Shown here: piece after piece, positions 44,787 to 54,183 of the stretch | Position numbering within the stretch: position 1 is the first letter of the stretch | Layout: each line of letters begins with the position of its first letter | NCBI GenBank assembly: GCA_947454155.1 | Contig: CANGIT010000006.1 | Location: 62,001-126,000, forward strand | Direction: 5' to 3' | DNA: 64,000 nucleotides | Source of the DNA: Chitinophagaceae bacterium | GTDB lineage: Bacteria; Bacteroidota; Bacteroidia; Chitinophagales; Chitinophagaceae | Position numbers and translations under genes: made by a program | Notes under the pieces: generated by a model | Databases searched by the model: none | What the model saw: only the letters and a program-made list of their open reading frames with translations | Told to the model about the DNA's origin: nothing

Positions 44787-46022
44787 TTATTTAAAATTAG
44801 ATAAAATTTCTCTCAAACTTTGATTCCATCTCTCACCATAAGTATTCCAATTGAAATCTTCTGCTTTTTTTCTAGCAAGTTTCCCCATTTTATAAATTTG
44901 ATCACTGTTATTAATAAAATAACTCATTGATTCAATTAATTCCTCCTCAATATTATTGTTGATCAAAATGCCATCTATATGATTTGAAATTACATCAGAA
45001 CCACAAGTTGCATTTGTTGTTATCACAGGTAAACCACATGCCATAGCTTCTAAAACTACTAAGCCAAAACCTTCAAAAAAACTCGGAAATACCATTACAT
45101 CAAATGATGGCAAAATTTGAGATAATTCAATAAGCGAAATCTTATTTTTGATTTTTATTTCAAGATCAGATTGCTTTATTTTTTCTTTTGTTGTATCATC
45201 AATTGGACCTATTAGAGTAAGAGTTGCATGGTCTTTATTTATTTTTCTCCAGGCATTCAATAGTAAAGGAATGCCTTTTCTCACATCAACCAAACCTACA
45301 AACACAAAATTTATTTTATCTTTTATAGGTTTTGGAATATTTGCAGTGAAATAATTACAATCAACACCATATGGATTGACAATGATTTTATTGGCATTAA
45401 TTCCATGTTTTATATATGTTTTATAAGTAAAAGAACTTGCTACAACTAAAAAGTCAGCATGATCCATTTCAAATTGTTCACGATTTAATGACTTTTCATT
45501 TTTTATGGCCACATTAAATCCCCATTCCGGATATCTTTTAATCAAATCTTGGTAAATATGTTTTTTTTCAATCGGATGAGCAATACTAACATCAAGTATA
45601 AATGGTATTCTTAATTTTTGGGCTCTTTTAATTAGGATGTGACTTGAAGTATCAAAACCTATGATGGCATCACTTCCTTTTAATGATTTGGAAGAAATAA
45701 TTTTTTGAAAAATTGAGTTCCTTATGTTTAAAATCAGCTCAGAATTGAACTTACTTTTTATGAAAAGTAGTGTTAATAATTCTAACCATAGTTTTCTTTT
45801 TATAAACTTATCGGGAATTAATGGAACAAATCTTTTGCTTAAAAGATTAAAAAAGGGGCCTGGAATTTTCCTTAAAAGTGAGTATAGCCAATGGTCTTCT
45901 CCAAATGCTATTCCGGTATGAAACTCAAATAACAATCCTTTTAAATGCAATTGACTTGCCAATTGGTGTGAATGTTGAGTTCCAGGATGAGCTAGTAATA
46001 TTTTGGATTTCAATATTTTCAA
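44787..46022 (-). CDS. family 4 glycosyltransferase
   Basis: 411 residues with a GT-B fold and a GT4 motif in SFFEGFGLVVLEAMACGLP. The start is a TTG whose last bases overlap the upstream TGA (TTGA). No ATG is available near the N terminus (KILKSKILLAHPGTQHSHQL). Specificity is unknown. Confidence 0.85.
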   Translation of the reverse strand: MKILKSKILLAHPGTQHSHQLASQLHLKGLLFEFHTGIAFGEDHWLYSLLRKIPGPFFNLLSKRFVPLIPDKFIKRKLWLELLTLLFIKSKFNSELILNIRNSIFQKIISSKSLKGSDAIIGFDTSSHILIKRAQKLRIPFILDVSIAHPIEKKHIYQDLIKRYPEWGFNVAIKNEKSLNREQFEMDHADFLVVASSFTYKTYIKHGINANKIIVNPYGVDCNYFTANIPKPIKDKINFVFVGLVDVRKGIPLLLNAWRKINKDHATLTLIGPIDDTTKEKIKQSDLEIKIKNKISLIELSQILPSFDVMVFPSFFEGFGLVVLEAMACGLPVITTNATCGSDVISNHIDGILINNNIEEELIESMSYFINNSDQIYKMGKLARKKAEDFNWNTYGERWNQSLREILSNFK

Positions 46023-46687
46023 TATTTATATTCAGCAAATAACCAACGATTGTGATCCGTTGGTCTATTTTCAGGAATAAAAATTCTCCACCAAGCATTT
46101 TTTATGATAGTTACTTTTAATCCTTTTGATATTAAATATTTCCTACATTCATTTTCCAACATTTTACTATGTGTTTCAATAAGCCAATATGTGTCTTTAA
46201 AATCAAAATCAAATTTGGTTGTGTTTAATAATTCAAGTTCCCCCCCATCAATATCCACAAGAAAAAAAAATGGTTTTTTTTGCGAACTTATCAAATTGGG
46301 TATTGAAACAAAATTTTCAAAACTATTGCCTTCCCCAACTAATTTTTTTTCTAAAATGAAATTATCTGATACATAGAAATTATTTAAAGCCGCATTTTTA
46401 ATGATTTCTTCTGACGAATTACCAGGTTCACATGCGATTACTCTTTTCCCTGATTTTAGAAAAGCAAGAACGTAGTAACCATCATTAGCACCTACATCTA
46501 TTAATAAGTTTGCTTTCTTCATACCTTTAAGTAAAAACCGGTAAATCTCTCTTTCATAAAAACCTGTTAGATGAAGAAATCTATTATTAATATCATAGTT
46601 AATCAACATGCCTTTACTTGGTCCTAATAAAACTTTATAAGGTCCAGCGCCAGGGAAAATGAATTTTTTTATTAATTTTTTTATCAT
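46019..46687 (-). CDS. FkbM-like methyltransferase
   Basis: 222 residues with SAM motif I at LLIDVGANDGYY (~61-72) and an acidic FkbM-type segment (FFFLVDIDGGELELL). Shorter than typical FkbM proteins but complete. Probably methylates the glycan. It overlaps the downstream gene's TTG start by 4 bases. Confidence 0.8.
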   Translation of the reverse strand: MIKKLIKKFIFPGAGPYKVLLGPSKGMLINYDINNRFLHLTGFYEREIYRFLLKGMKKANLLIDVGANDGYYVLAFLKSGKRVIACEPGNSSEEIIKNAALNNFYVSDNFILEKKLVGEGNSFENFVSIPNLISSQKKPFFFLVDIDGGELELLNTTKFDFDFKDTYWLIETHSKMLENECRKYLISKGLKVTIIKNAWWRIFIPENRPTDHNRWLFAEYKY

Positions 46688-46701
46688 GCAAAGTTTGAGT
46701 T

Positions 46702-47253
46702 CTATTTCAATAATTTAGCAGGAACACCAGCTATCACACTGCCTGCTGGAAAACTTTTTGTTACTACAGCACCTGCTGCAACAACACAATAATCTCCAAG
46801 TATTACATCTTTTAAAATAATTGCTTTAGCTCCAATCCAACAATGGTCCCCTATTTTTATCTTACCCTTTTGCATCATTTCATTTCCTGGAGACACTCCC
46901 ATACCATAACTATGATTTGAGTCTGTTAAATAAACATCAGGTCCAAACATATTTCGATTTCCGATATCAATATGTCCGCAAGAATCAATCATAATATTTC
47001 GGTTAAAGTAATTTTTGTCTCCAATTTTAATTCTTACCCCATTATAATCTTTATCCTCAGGCCATAACATGATGCCTTCTGTAAATGCGTTATAATTACC
47101 TATCTCAATTTGACTTAACCGTCTACACCTGGCTTTCTCCATTCTATTCTTTTTTCCAATCTTAAGTCCCAATAAAATGTAAAAACCAATTCTTATGCGG
47201 CTGAAAAAGCCTCTTGTTATCCTGATAAAAATGAATTCATATTTTGAAAACAT
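46702..47253 (-). CDS. hexapeptide-repeat acyltransferase
   Basis: 183 residues with a left-handed beta-helix: hexapeptide turns (IGNYNAF, IGDKNYF, IGNRNMF, IGDHCWIGAKAII) and the usual end SFPAGSVIAGVPAKLL. DSNHSYG holds the likely catalytic histidine. An O- or N-acetyltransferase acting on a sugar is expected. Confidence 0.9.
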   Translation of the reverse strand: MFSKYEFIFIRITRGFFSRIRIGFYILLGLKIGKKNRMEKARCRRLSQIEIGNYNAFTEGIMLWPEDKDYNGVRIKIGDKNYFNRNIMIDSCGHIDIGNRNMFGPDVYLTDSNHSYGMGVSPGNEMMQKGKIKIGDHCWIGAKAIILKDVILGDYCVVAAGAVVTKSFPAGSVIAGVPAKLLK

Positions 47254-47278
47254 AAAAAAATATTGAATAGATAAATAA

Positions 47279-47908
47279 TCAAACCCAATCTACTGGAGAT
47301 TTTAATAATTTTGCCGGGATGCCACCAAATAAACTAAATGGTGGGACATCTTTGTTGACGAGAGACCCAGCTGCAATAATAGCGCCATCTCCAATTTTCA
47401 CTCCTTTTAAAATTATAGTATTCATACCTATCCAAACATGGTCGCCAATTTTTATCGGCTCGGTTACTTTATGATCATCCGACAATATTTTGTGATTATC
47501 ACTATCTCGAATAACAACATTTTCACCTATGGCAACATTTTTTCCTATTTGAATACTCTCATAACATGATAATTGTAAATTACAATTTATATAACCACTA
47601 CCCAAGGATAAAATTGCGTTGTCATTAATGTAAATTCTTGCCCCGGAATATATTTGAAAATTATCTTCAACAATCAATCTACCATTATTTTTCAAAACTA
47701 ATAATGAATCAGCCGGATCAAATTGATTCCATTTTTTATTTAACTCCAAATTATTTTTTTTTATTGTAATATTAGATGTTCTGGCAAATCCTATTTTCGT
47801 TTTACCATTGGTTATTAACTTGCCATCGAGTATATTAAATAGCTTGAGCATAAATTTTACACCCATCAAAGTAATTAATATGGTAGAAATCGACTTTTTG
47901 ATTCCCAT
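47279..47908 (-). CDS. hexapeptide-repeat acyltransferase
   Basis: 209 residues with a left-handed beta-helix and the end [16 protein letters not shown]. The active-site region is [13 protein letters not shown]. Similar to its neighbour but from a different subgroup; both probably acetylate glycan sugars. It lies 3 bases before the next GT2 gene. Confidence 0.88.
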   Translation of the reverse strand: MGIKKSISTILITLMGVKFMLKLFNILDGKLITNGKTKIGFARTSNITIKKNNLELNKKWNQFDPADSLLVLKNNGRLIVEDNFQIYSGARIYINDNAILSLGSGYINCNLQLSCYESIQIGKNVAIGENVVIRDSDNHKILSDDHKVTEPIKIGDHVWIGMNTIILKGVKIGDGAIIAAGSLVNKDVPPFSLFGGIPAKLLKSPVDWV

Positions 47909-47911
47909 TTT

Positions 47912-48778
47912 TCATTTTTTTGATAGTTTTATATACTTCGATAACCCCTTATAAGACACGGGCTCTCGTTTGACTTTAAAAGTAATTAAAGAAAGAAAAA
48001 AATCCTTAGATCCCAATAAAAAAGGGATAAACAAATACGGCATTTTTTTTCTAAAGGGGAAAGTTGCATTAACATATATCTTTTTAAAAAAAGAAGGAAA
48101 TAATAATAATAAAGGAGTCCTCCTCCACATAAAAACCAAATCATTACATACTCCCGACCTATGTTGTTTTTTCAAATCTCTTGCAAATGGTGTTTTATCA
48201 TGCCAAACTTTGACACTTGGAAAATTTACAATGTCATATCCGGCATCAATCAGCCTTATACAAAGGTCTTTTTCTTCTGCGCCATAAAAACCAGGGTTAC
48301 GTGGATAATTTCCAACTTTTCTTACATGTGAAACTCTTAACAAATGACCACATCCAATAAAATTATTAGTACAATTTATTTTATTAGTTTCCAAGTTCCC
48401 ATTGGGTGAATCGGAGGTAAAAATGTTAAAAGCAAGGACAGCGATGTTTTCATTCTGATTCATGTAATCTACAGCATGTGTCAAGCAATCATCATCCATA
48501 AACCAAGAATCATCATCGACGCTGCAATAGTATTCTGCATCAGTATTTTCAATTAAATGTCTTCTTGCATATACCAGCCCTCTATTTACTTTTGAAAATG
48601 TCCAAGAAACTTGAGGGAAAACATCTTTCAATTTTCCAGTATCATCGTCTGAATTATCATCAAAAACAGAAATTTCTTTGTCTACATAATTTTGTCTCAA
48701 AGCCAAATCAATGGCTTTTTGTAATATGACGACTCTGTTTTTTGTTGTTATTCCTATAAGTACTTTATTTTTTTTCAT
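47912..48778 (-). CDS. family 2 glycosyltransferase
   Basis: 288 residues. The GT-A start KVLIGITTKNRVVILQKAI and the metal-binding run CSVDDDSWFMDDD are present. A later block (GFYGAEEKDLCIRLIDAGYDI) holds the catalytic region common in GT2. It overlaps the upstream GT2 gene by 14 bases. Confidence 0.88.
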   Translation of the reverse strand: MKKNKVLIGITTKNRVVILQKAIDLALRQNYVDKEISVFDDNSDDDTGKLKDVFPQVSWTFSKVNRGLVYARRHLIENTDAEYYCSVDDDSWFMDDDCLTHAVDYMNQNENIAVLAFNIFTSDSPNGNLETNKINCTNNFIGCGHLLRVSHVRKVGNYPRNPGFYGAEEKDLCIRLIDAGYDIVNFPSVKVWHDKTPFARDLKKQHRSGVCNDLVFMWRRTPLLLLFPSFFKKIYVNATFPFRKKMPYLFIPFLLGSKDFFLSLITFKVKREPVSYKGLSKYIKLSKK

Positions 48779-49694
48779 TTAATAAATTGAAAATTTTATT
48801 CATTGCTTTTAATTTCCCCGAGATAACTTTGTAATTGAAGATATTTCCTGATGTCAGTAAATTAAACATTTGCAATGCAACAAAGCCTAAAAAATCTTTT
48901 GTTTTTCTTTTATTTAAAATCAAATGCATCGTAAAAAATCTATTTACTGCTTCTTCTTCAGCCAAAACAGAAAGATTACTTTTATGATTACCAGGTTGAC
49001 TGTCGTGAAAGATCCTAGCATCCCTGATTGTATAAAGTTTCCAGCTTTTTGAAACCAAGTAAGAAAGAGCTGCATCTTCCATAAAAGAATACCCTTTGAA
49101 ATAGGAAGGAAAAGTAGGAATGGGCAATGATGACTTTCGGTATAATGTAGTTGTAGTGTTTAACCAATCAACTGAAATCATTGATTGATCATTATTTTCG
49201 CTGCAAAGAAAATTAATACATGGTCCTATAGTTTTTCCTTCTAAATTATTGAGTGTCTCCTGATTTGCATATAATCTGTAAAACAATCTACTAATTCTAC
49301 CTAATGGTATGAACTGTTGATTAATAATTAATGCATTAACCCCTCCTGTCTTATCATCCAGATTAATTGCATCCCAAAGTTTAGATATACAATAAGGCTG
49401 AAGATATACATCATCATCCATAAATAGTATAAAAGACTGTGTAGATTCCCTAATCCCTTGTTCTCGTTGAGTTGCAGCTCCCTTTACTTTGGCAGTTAAG
49501 TATATTATTTTTGATGAAAATTGAAAAGAAGTCGAATTAATTAAGTCAAAAGTGTCTTTATTATCAGAAGCATCCACAATAATAATTTCATAGGGTTGTA
49601 TTTCCTGAATTTCAATAGTTAATAGCATTTTTTTTAATACACTACTCCTATTTACTGTTGCAATAATCGCTGAAATTGGCTTGACAATTGACAT
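48765..49694 (-). CDS. family 2 glycosyltransferase
   Basis: 309 residues with a GT-A fold. The start is ISAIIATVNRSSVLKKMLL and the acidic motif LFMDDDVYLQP. YFKGYSFMEDAALSYLVS marks the catalytic end. Overlaps its neighbours on both sides by a few bases (TAATG with the upstream GT4), an operon signature. Confidence 0.88.
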   Translation of the reverse strand: MSIVKPISAIIATVNRSSVLKKMLLTIEIQEIQPYEIIIVDASDNKDTFDLINSTSFQFSSKIIYLTAKVKGAATQREQGIRESTQSFILFMDDDVYLQPYCISKLWDAINLDDKTGGVNALIINQQFIPLGRISRLFYRLYANQETLNNLEGKTIGPCINFLCSENNDQSMISVDWLNTTTTLYRKSSLPIPTFPSYFKGYSFMEDAALSYLVSKSWKLYTIRDARIFHDSQPGNHKSNLSVLAEEEAVNRFFTMHLILNKRKTKDFLGFVALQMFNLLTSGNIFNYKVISGKLKAMNKIFNLLNEKK

Positions 49695-51016
49695 TATATT
49701 TTCTCAATTAATAAAGAAGTGTAAATTTCGTTATGTTTATTGGCAATTGAAACAATATCGTCATTTTCATTAGAGAGAAAATTAAAATTCAAGTCTTCAT
49801 TATCAAGCGATTTTATACTTCTAATTAAATCATGAACTGAATCACTTTCAAATAACAAGCCACACTGATATTTTTCTATCATTTCTTTAGACCCTAAAAC
49901 ATCAGATGCAATGACGGGCACCTTTAAATAATTAGCTTCAAGAATAACTAGAGGAGCCATTTCGATAACGATTGACGGAAGTAATAAAGCTTTATAATTC
50001 GGCAAAATATTATAAACATCAATTTGATTTACAACACCTTGGTAATTTACATTTTTCAACTTATGAATCTCATTCAGATAAAAGCTATTCTTCATATCGT
50101 CCGAAGATAGTGGACCATAAACATCAATTTGAAGCTCATTTAACAAATCATCATATTCAAGTTTTTGGGCTGTTTTTAGTAATAAGTCAATTCCTTTTTC
50201 CTTATTTATCCTACCGATAAAAACTAACCTTTTTTTTATCTTAAAATCACTTGAATTACGATTGGATATTTTAGGTAAAGTACACAGTTGATCAATATGA
50301 ATTAATTTATTTTGATCAACTCCATTAATTAATAATAATGATTTAAACCATGAAGATACTGTCAGTATTTTATCTGTAGATTCTTTCAAAGTCTCTAGCA
50401 AATATTCAGTGCTTGAAACATGAGTATTGTTGTTAATCCTTTTAAACAACAAAGATTGACCAAACTTATTTACTAAAAATAAAAAGCAATAGGACACCAA
50501 AGTTAGAAAATAATTCCACCAACGAAATTTAGTTTTCGATTGAAAAATACTGCAGGAAGTACATTTGTAAAATGAAATCTTTCCGTTACATTTTGGTATA
50601 CCTCCAAATTTTAATTTTCCAGTTTTGCATAGATAACTCAAAACATGCAAAGTGACAACTACAGGATATCCTTCTTTTTTAGCAATTCTAATCAGGTATG
50701 GACTCATGCCTTCAAAACCACCAAACTCATGAAAATGAATAATATCAATATTATATTTATTCAAGGTGTTGATATAAGAAGCAGCAACAAATTTTAATGA
50801 CGGTTTATTATTTTTTTCAATTGCTGCAAATTTTACAACAACCCATTTCCCACAATCACTTTGATAATCGATTGATATATTTTGATTAAAATTTGGAACC
50901 AACCAAAAAACTTCATTACCCATTTCTATCAAACAATCTGCAAGATTTTTGAGATATATTTCAGTCCCTCCAATTTTCTCAGGGTATAAAAAATTAGTGC
51001 AAATTGCTATTTTCAT
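49694..51016 (-). CDS. family 4 glycosyltransferase
   Basis: 440 residues with a GT-B fold; the N terminus is KIAICTNFLYPEKIGGTEIYL. A cysteine-rich insertion (KCTSCSIFQ, residues ~145-160) is present. The donor motif is weakened (VIEMAPLVILEANYLKVP) but keeps the Ex7E spacing. Specificity is unknown. Confidence 0.85.
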   Translation of the reverse strand: MKIAICTNFLYPEKIGGTEIYLKNLADCLIEMGNEVFWLVPNFNQNISIDYQSDCGKWVVVKFAAIEKNNKPSLKFVAASYINTLNKYNIDIIHFHEFGGFEGMSPYLIRIAKKEGYPVVVTLHVLSYLCKTGKLKFGGIPKCNGKISFYKCTSCSIFQSKTKFRWWNYFLTLVSYCFLFLVNKFGQSLLFKRINNNTHVSSTEYLLETLKESTDKILTVSSWFKSLLLINGVDQNKLIHIDQLCTLPKISNRNSSDFKIKKRLVFIGRINKEKGIDLLLKTAQKLEYDDLLNELQIDVYGPLSSDDMKNSFYLNEIHKLKNVNYQGVVNQIDVYNILPNYKALLLPSIVIEMAPLVILEANYLKVPVIASDVLGSKEMIEKYQCGLLFESDSVHDLIRSIKSLDNEDLNFNFLSNENDDIVSIANKHNEIYTSLLIEKI

Positions 51017-52026
51017 TTTATTGTTCCTTTTATTAACATCCAGAATAAATGAATAGGATTGGGAAAGTTTCGAAGTTTAAAATGTAATAAAACATATAGC
51101 CTACAAAGTTCAAAACGATTTGATTTTTTTATTATCATTGAGTTATACATTCTCGACACCAAGAGCTTAACTAAAATTTGATGTTGAAAGATCTCGTTTA
51201 TTTTATTTTCTTCTGTCAATTTTATTATAAAGTGAAATATTTTTTCTAATTGAATTGAATTAAAGTTCATACTAGGCCGCTCAAGCCAATTTAACTCAAT
51301 TGTATCTAATTTTAGATTGGGAAAAAATCTAAAAAATAGATTTTTTTTTAATTCTATATTGGCTAAATACTGATCATTATTGAACAAGGCACAAATACTG
51401 CCATTAGACACCCTATATTTTAGTAACACCTTAGGTACATTGTAAAATCTGATGTTTTTTATTAACCTTGTCCACAACTCATAATCTTCTACATGTTTCC
51501 AGTCATCTTTATAATAAAATAAACCATTGTCAAAAAGAGCTCTTTTGAATAATACTGTAGGATGCCCGATTGGGTTAAAAAATAGTAGACTTGTTTTGAT
51601 TTCCTGGTCATGAATTGGATTTTTTACTATACCGGATTTATTTCCAAATTTCATATAATATGATCCAACAATGTCAACATTTTTTTTTATCAAAAATTCA
51701 ATTTGAGTTTGAATCCGGCTAGGCAAACAAATATCATCTGCGTCAAATCTAGCCAAGTAAAAACCCTTCGCAAAATTAAGAGCCTTATTGAGAGAAAATA
51801 TTACACCTTTATTTTCCTTATTCTGAAATATTTTTATTCTTGGATCTTTAAAAGAAAATGCAACTTTAAAAGTGTCATCTGTTGAACAATCATCAATTAT
51901 TATTAACTCAAAATTTCGATATGTTTGTTCTAGAACGGATTCAATTGCCTCTTGAATAAACTTATCTGCATTATAAGCTGGCATTATTATAGAAACCAGA
52001 GGGATGTTATTACTTGAATTTAACAT
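51013..52026 (-). CDS. family 2 glycosyltransferase
   Basis: 337 residues. The typical start is PLVSIIMPAYNADKFIQEAI and the acidic motif ARFDADDICLPSR. A helical C-terminal extension (~200-337) follows the GT-A core. The stop overlaps the next gene's start (ATGA). Confidence 0.9.
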   Translation of the reverse strand: MLNSSNNIPLVSIIMPAYNADKFIQEAIESVLEQTYRNFELIIIDDCSTDDTFKVAFSFKDPRIKIFQNKENKGVIFSLNKALNFAKGFYLARFDADDICLPSRIQTQIEFLIKKNVDIVGSYYMKFGNKSGIVKNPIHDQEIKTSLLFFNPIGHPTVLFKRALFDNGLFYYKDDWKHVEDYELWTRLIKNIRFYNVPKVLLKYRVSNGSICALFNNDQYLANIELKKNLFFRFFPNLKLDTIELNWLERPSMNFNSIQLEKIFHFIIKLTEENKINEIFQHQILVKLLVSRMYNSMIIKKSNRFELCRLYVLLHFKLRNFPNPIHLFWMLIKGTIK

Positions 52027-52053
52027 TGTAAATATGTTACTTGGGAATTTTAA

Positions 52054-52947
52054 TCATAGCCTAACCCAAGAAGAAGGAATAAGTTCATTAGATAATATAT
52101 TATCCTCTTCTGATTTAAACCATTGCCTTGGCGCAACAATTATTTTATCGGTATTTTTATTTAACCATGCTCCCCACCAACTGAAACTACTATTTGCAAT
52201 GATATGATGCCTACAATTGCTCATCAATCTCATATCTTCAAAACTATCAGCATTTCTGTTGTGATTAATAAAATGAACATTTTTTAAAAAAGAGAATTTC
52301 TCTTTGACCCAATTCATATCATCTGAAAAAATAAAATAAACAGGAGAATTCAAGCAATCATTGAAAAACTGAATGGCATTATAATAGTATTCAATTGGGC
52401 AAGGGCCTAAAAAATTAAAAGCGAATTGATTTGATACATAATCTGTTCTTCTGATATGAACAGAAACGGAATTCGATTCTTGTTCTTTTTTAATGATTTC
52501 AGAATTAATAACGCTTATTTTAGTTTTAAAAGTAAATTCATTTCTGATTATTGATTCAATACTTTTAAAATAATTTTCACTTTGCCAAAATCCTTGCAAG
52601 TACAGATTCTTACTCTTAAATAAAGAAACATTTTCAATTCTATTCTCGTCCAGAACAATATAATTACCCAATTTCTTTTTTACCTTATTTATCGATTTTC
52701 CTAAAAAACCATTTGATTTAGATGGGAAGAAATACAACACATTTTTGATGTCTGCTTTTTTAACTGTGAGATCGAAAATATCCAATTCATAATTTCTCTT
52801 TACAATCAAAGCGGTTTCATCTTGAGAATAAATTGAATCATCTATAAATAAAGTTTGATTAATTTGTGTTGAAACATATCTTCCGAAGGCATATTGGAAC
52901 ATCTGATTACCCAATCCACCTTGCAATTTTGTAATAACCACTTTCAA
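52054..52947 (-). CDS. alpha-1,2-fucosyltransferase (GT11)
   Basis: 297 residues with the GT11 hallmarks KLQGGLGNQMFQYAFGR at the N terminus, VHIRRTDY (163-170) and a SSFSWWGAWLN block. It transfers L-fucose from GDP-fucose in alpha-1,2 linkage. A GDP-fucose synthase is encoded in the same locus (59226-60191), which gives the donor. The start is TTG at 52947; GTG at 52941 is possible. Confidence 0.9.
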   Translation of the reverse strand: MKVVITKLQGGLGNQMFQYAFGRYVSTQINQTLFIDDSIYSQDETALIVKRNYELDIFDLTVKKADIKNVLYFFPSKSNGFLGKSINKVKKKLGNYIVLDENRIENVSLFKSKNLYLQGFWQSENYFKSIESIIRNEFTFKTKISVINSEIIKKEQESNSVSVHIRRTDYVSNQFAFNFLGPCPIEYYYNAIQFFNDCLNSPVYFIFSDDMNWVKEKFSFLKNVHFINHNRNADSFEDMRLMSNCRHHIIANSSFSWWGAWLNKNTDKIIVAPRQWFKSEEDNILSNELIPSSWVRL

Positions 52948-52952
52948 TTAAT

Positions 52953-53651
52953 TTATTTCCAAAAATTACTATGTACAAGGATACTATTGATATAGGTATC
53001 TGCAAATAGAATATAACCTTTAGAAGTTAAAAGATTAATCAAATCATTGTTCTTAACACCTCTCTTTTTATTTGAAAATGAAATAGTTTCAATGCATATA
53101 ACTATTGGATATGATGAGTCAAAATCAATAGTATTCATGATGAGTTCGTCGACTCCTTCAGCATCAATGTTTAAAAAATGAGGAAAGTCAATAATACCTA
53201 GATCATCTAATATAGTCTGTATTGTTTTTGTAGGAACTTTAATCGTTTTTTCAATAAAATAATTCCCTTCTTCTTTATACTTATCTGCTTCTTGTTTAGA
53301 AAATGTATTTAAAGTTTTTACGTTCATGATATAAAAATCAATCATCTCATTTTTGTCACCTACTCCAATGTTTAAATTGATATCGTTTTTTCTATACCTC
53401 TTGAATTGACTGAATAGATAAGGGTCTGGCTCTATATTTATTCCTTTAGAGCCTGATTTTGATAAGATAGCCGTATTATTTAAATAAAAAGGATGATGTG
53501 CTCCGATATCTATGAATGAAGGCTTTGCAATTCCTATCGCATCAAAAATAAATCTGATTATCAAATCCTCTCCAGTTTGGGAGTATGATAATTTCTTATA
53601 TTTTAAAGCCGGTAAATGATTTTTTATTTTAGCAGTTAGGTTAAACATCAT
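52953..53651 (-). CDS. FkbM-type methyltransferase
   Basis: 232 residues from the tandem ATG at 53651; the longer frame to 53693 begins with TTG and overlaps the upstream gene by 53 bases. SAM motif I is SFIDIGAHHP (45-54), and FLNIDAEGVDELIM is the FkbM-type block. Probably methylates a sugar of the glycan. Confidence 0.85.
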   Translation of the reverse strand: MMFNLTAKIKNHLPALKYKKLSYSQTGEDLIIRFIFDAIGIAKPSFIDIGAHHPFYLNNTAILSKSGSKGINIEPDPYLFSQFKRYRKNDINLNIGVGDKNEMIDFYIMNVKTLNTFSKQEADKYKEEGNYFIEKTIKVPTKTIQTILDDLGIIDFPHFLNIDAEGVDELIMNTIDFDSSYPIVICIETISFSNKKRGVKNNDLINLLTSKGYILFADTYINSILVHSNFWK

Positions 53652-54183
53652 ATTTTTTTCTTGTTGAAATAATTTTTGCAGGTACTCCACCAACTATTGA
53701 ATAAGATTCTACGTTTTTATTGACAATTGAATTTGCTGCGATTATTGCGCCCTTCCCGATTTTAACATTATCACAAATTGTACAATTAGCACCGATCCAA
53801 ACATCATCTTCAATAATAACAGGGCCATTTGAAAAAGAGCCTGCAGCAATCATCGGTACTTTTAAATTTTTATACTCATGGTTTCCAACAGCAATAACAC
53901 AATGAGGAGCTACCATGACATTATCTCCAATAATTATCTCGTTTTCTCCAGAAAGCAAAACGCAAAATGGACCGATTTGACTTTTATCTCCAATTATAAT
54001 TCTTGAAACAGGGGCTCTGAAAATAACATATTCACAAATTAATGAAGAAGTTGCTAAAATAATATTCTTCTTACCATATAGCAAAGCTGTTGGGTGAACA
54101 TGATAGGATAAAATATTCAACAATTCCTTTTTGAATAGTTTTCTAAGAAAAAAACTAAAAAATCTTTTAATCTCTGATAACAT
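53641..54183 (-). CDS. hexapeptide-repeat acyltransferase
   Basis: 180 residues with a left-handed beta-helix, catalytic-type histidine in AVGNHEYKNLK, and the end SYSIVGGVPAKII. Likely a sugar O-acetyltransferase. It overlaps the FkbM-type gene and the Wzt-like gene by a few bases. Confidence 0.88.
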   Translation of the reverse strand: MLSEIKRFFSFFLRKLFKKELLNILSYHVHPTALLYGKKNIILATSSLICEYVIFRAPVSRIIIGDKSQIGPFCVLLSGENEIIIGDNVMVAPHCVIAVGNHEYKNLKVPMIAAGSFSNGPVIIEDDVWIGANCTICDNVKIGKGAIIAANSIVNKNVESYSIVGGVPAKIISTRKKYDV

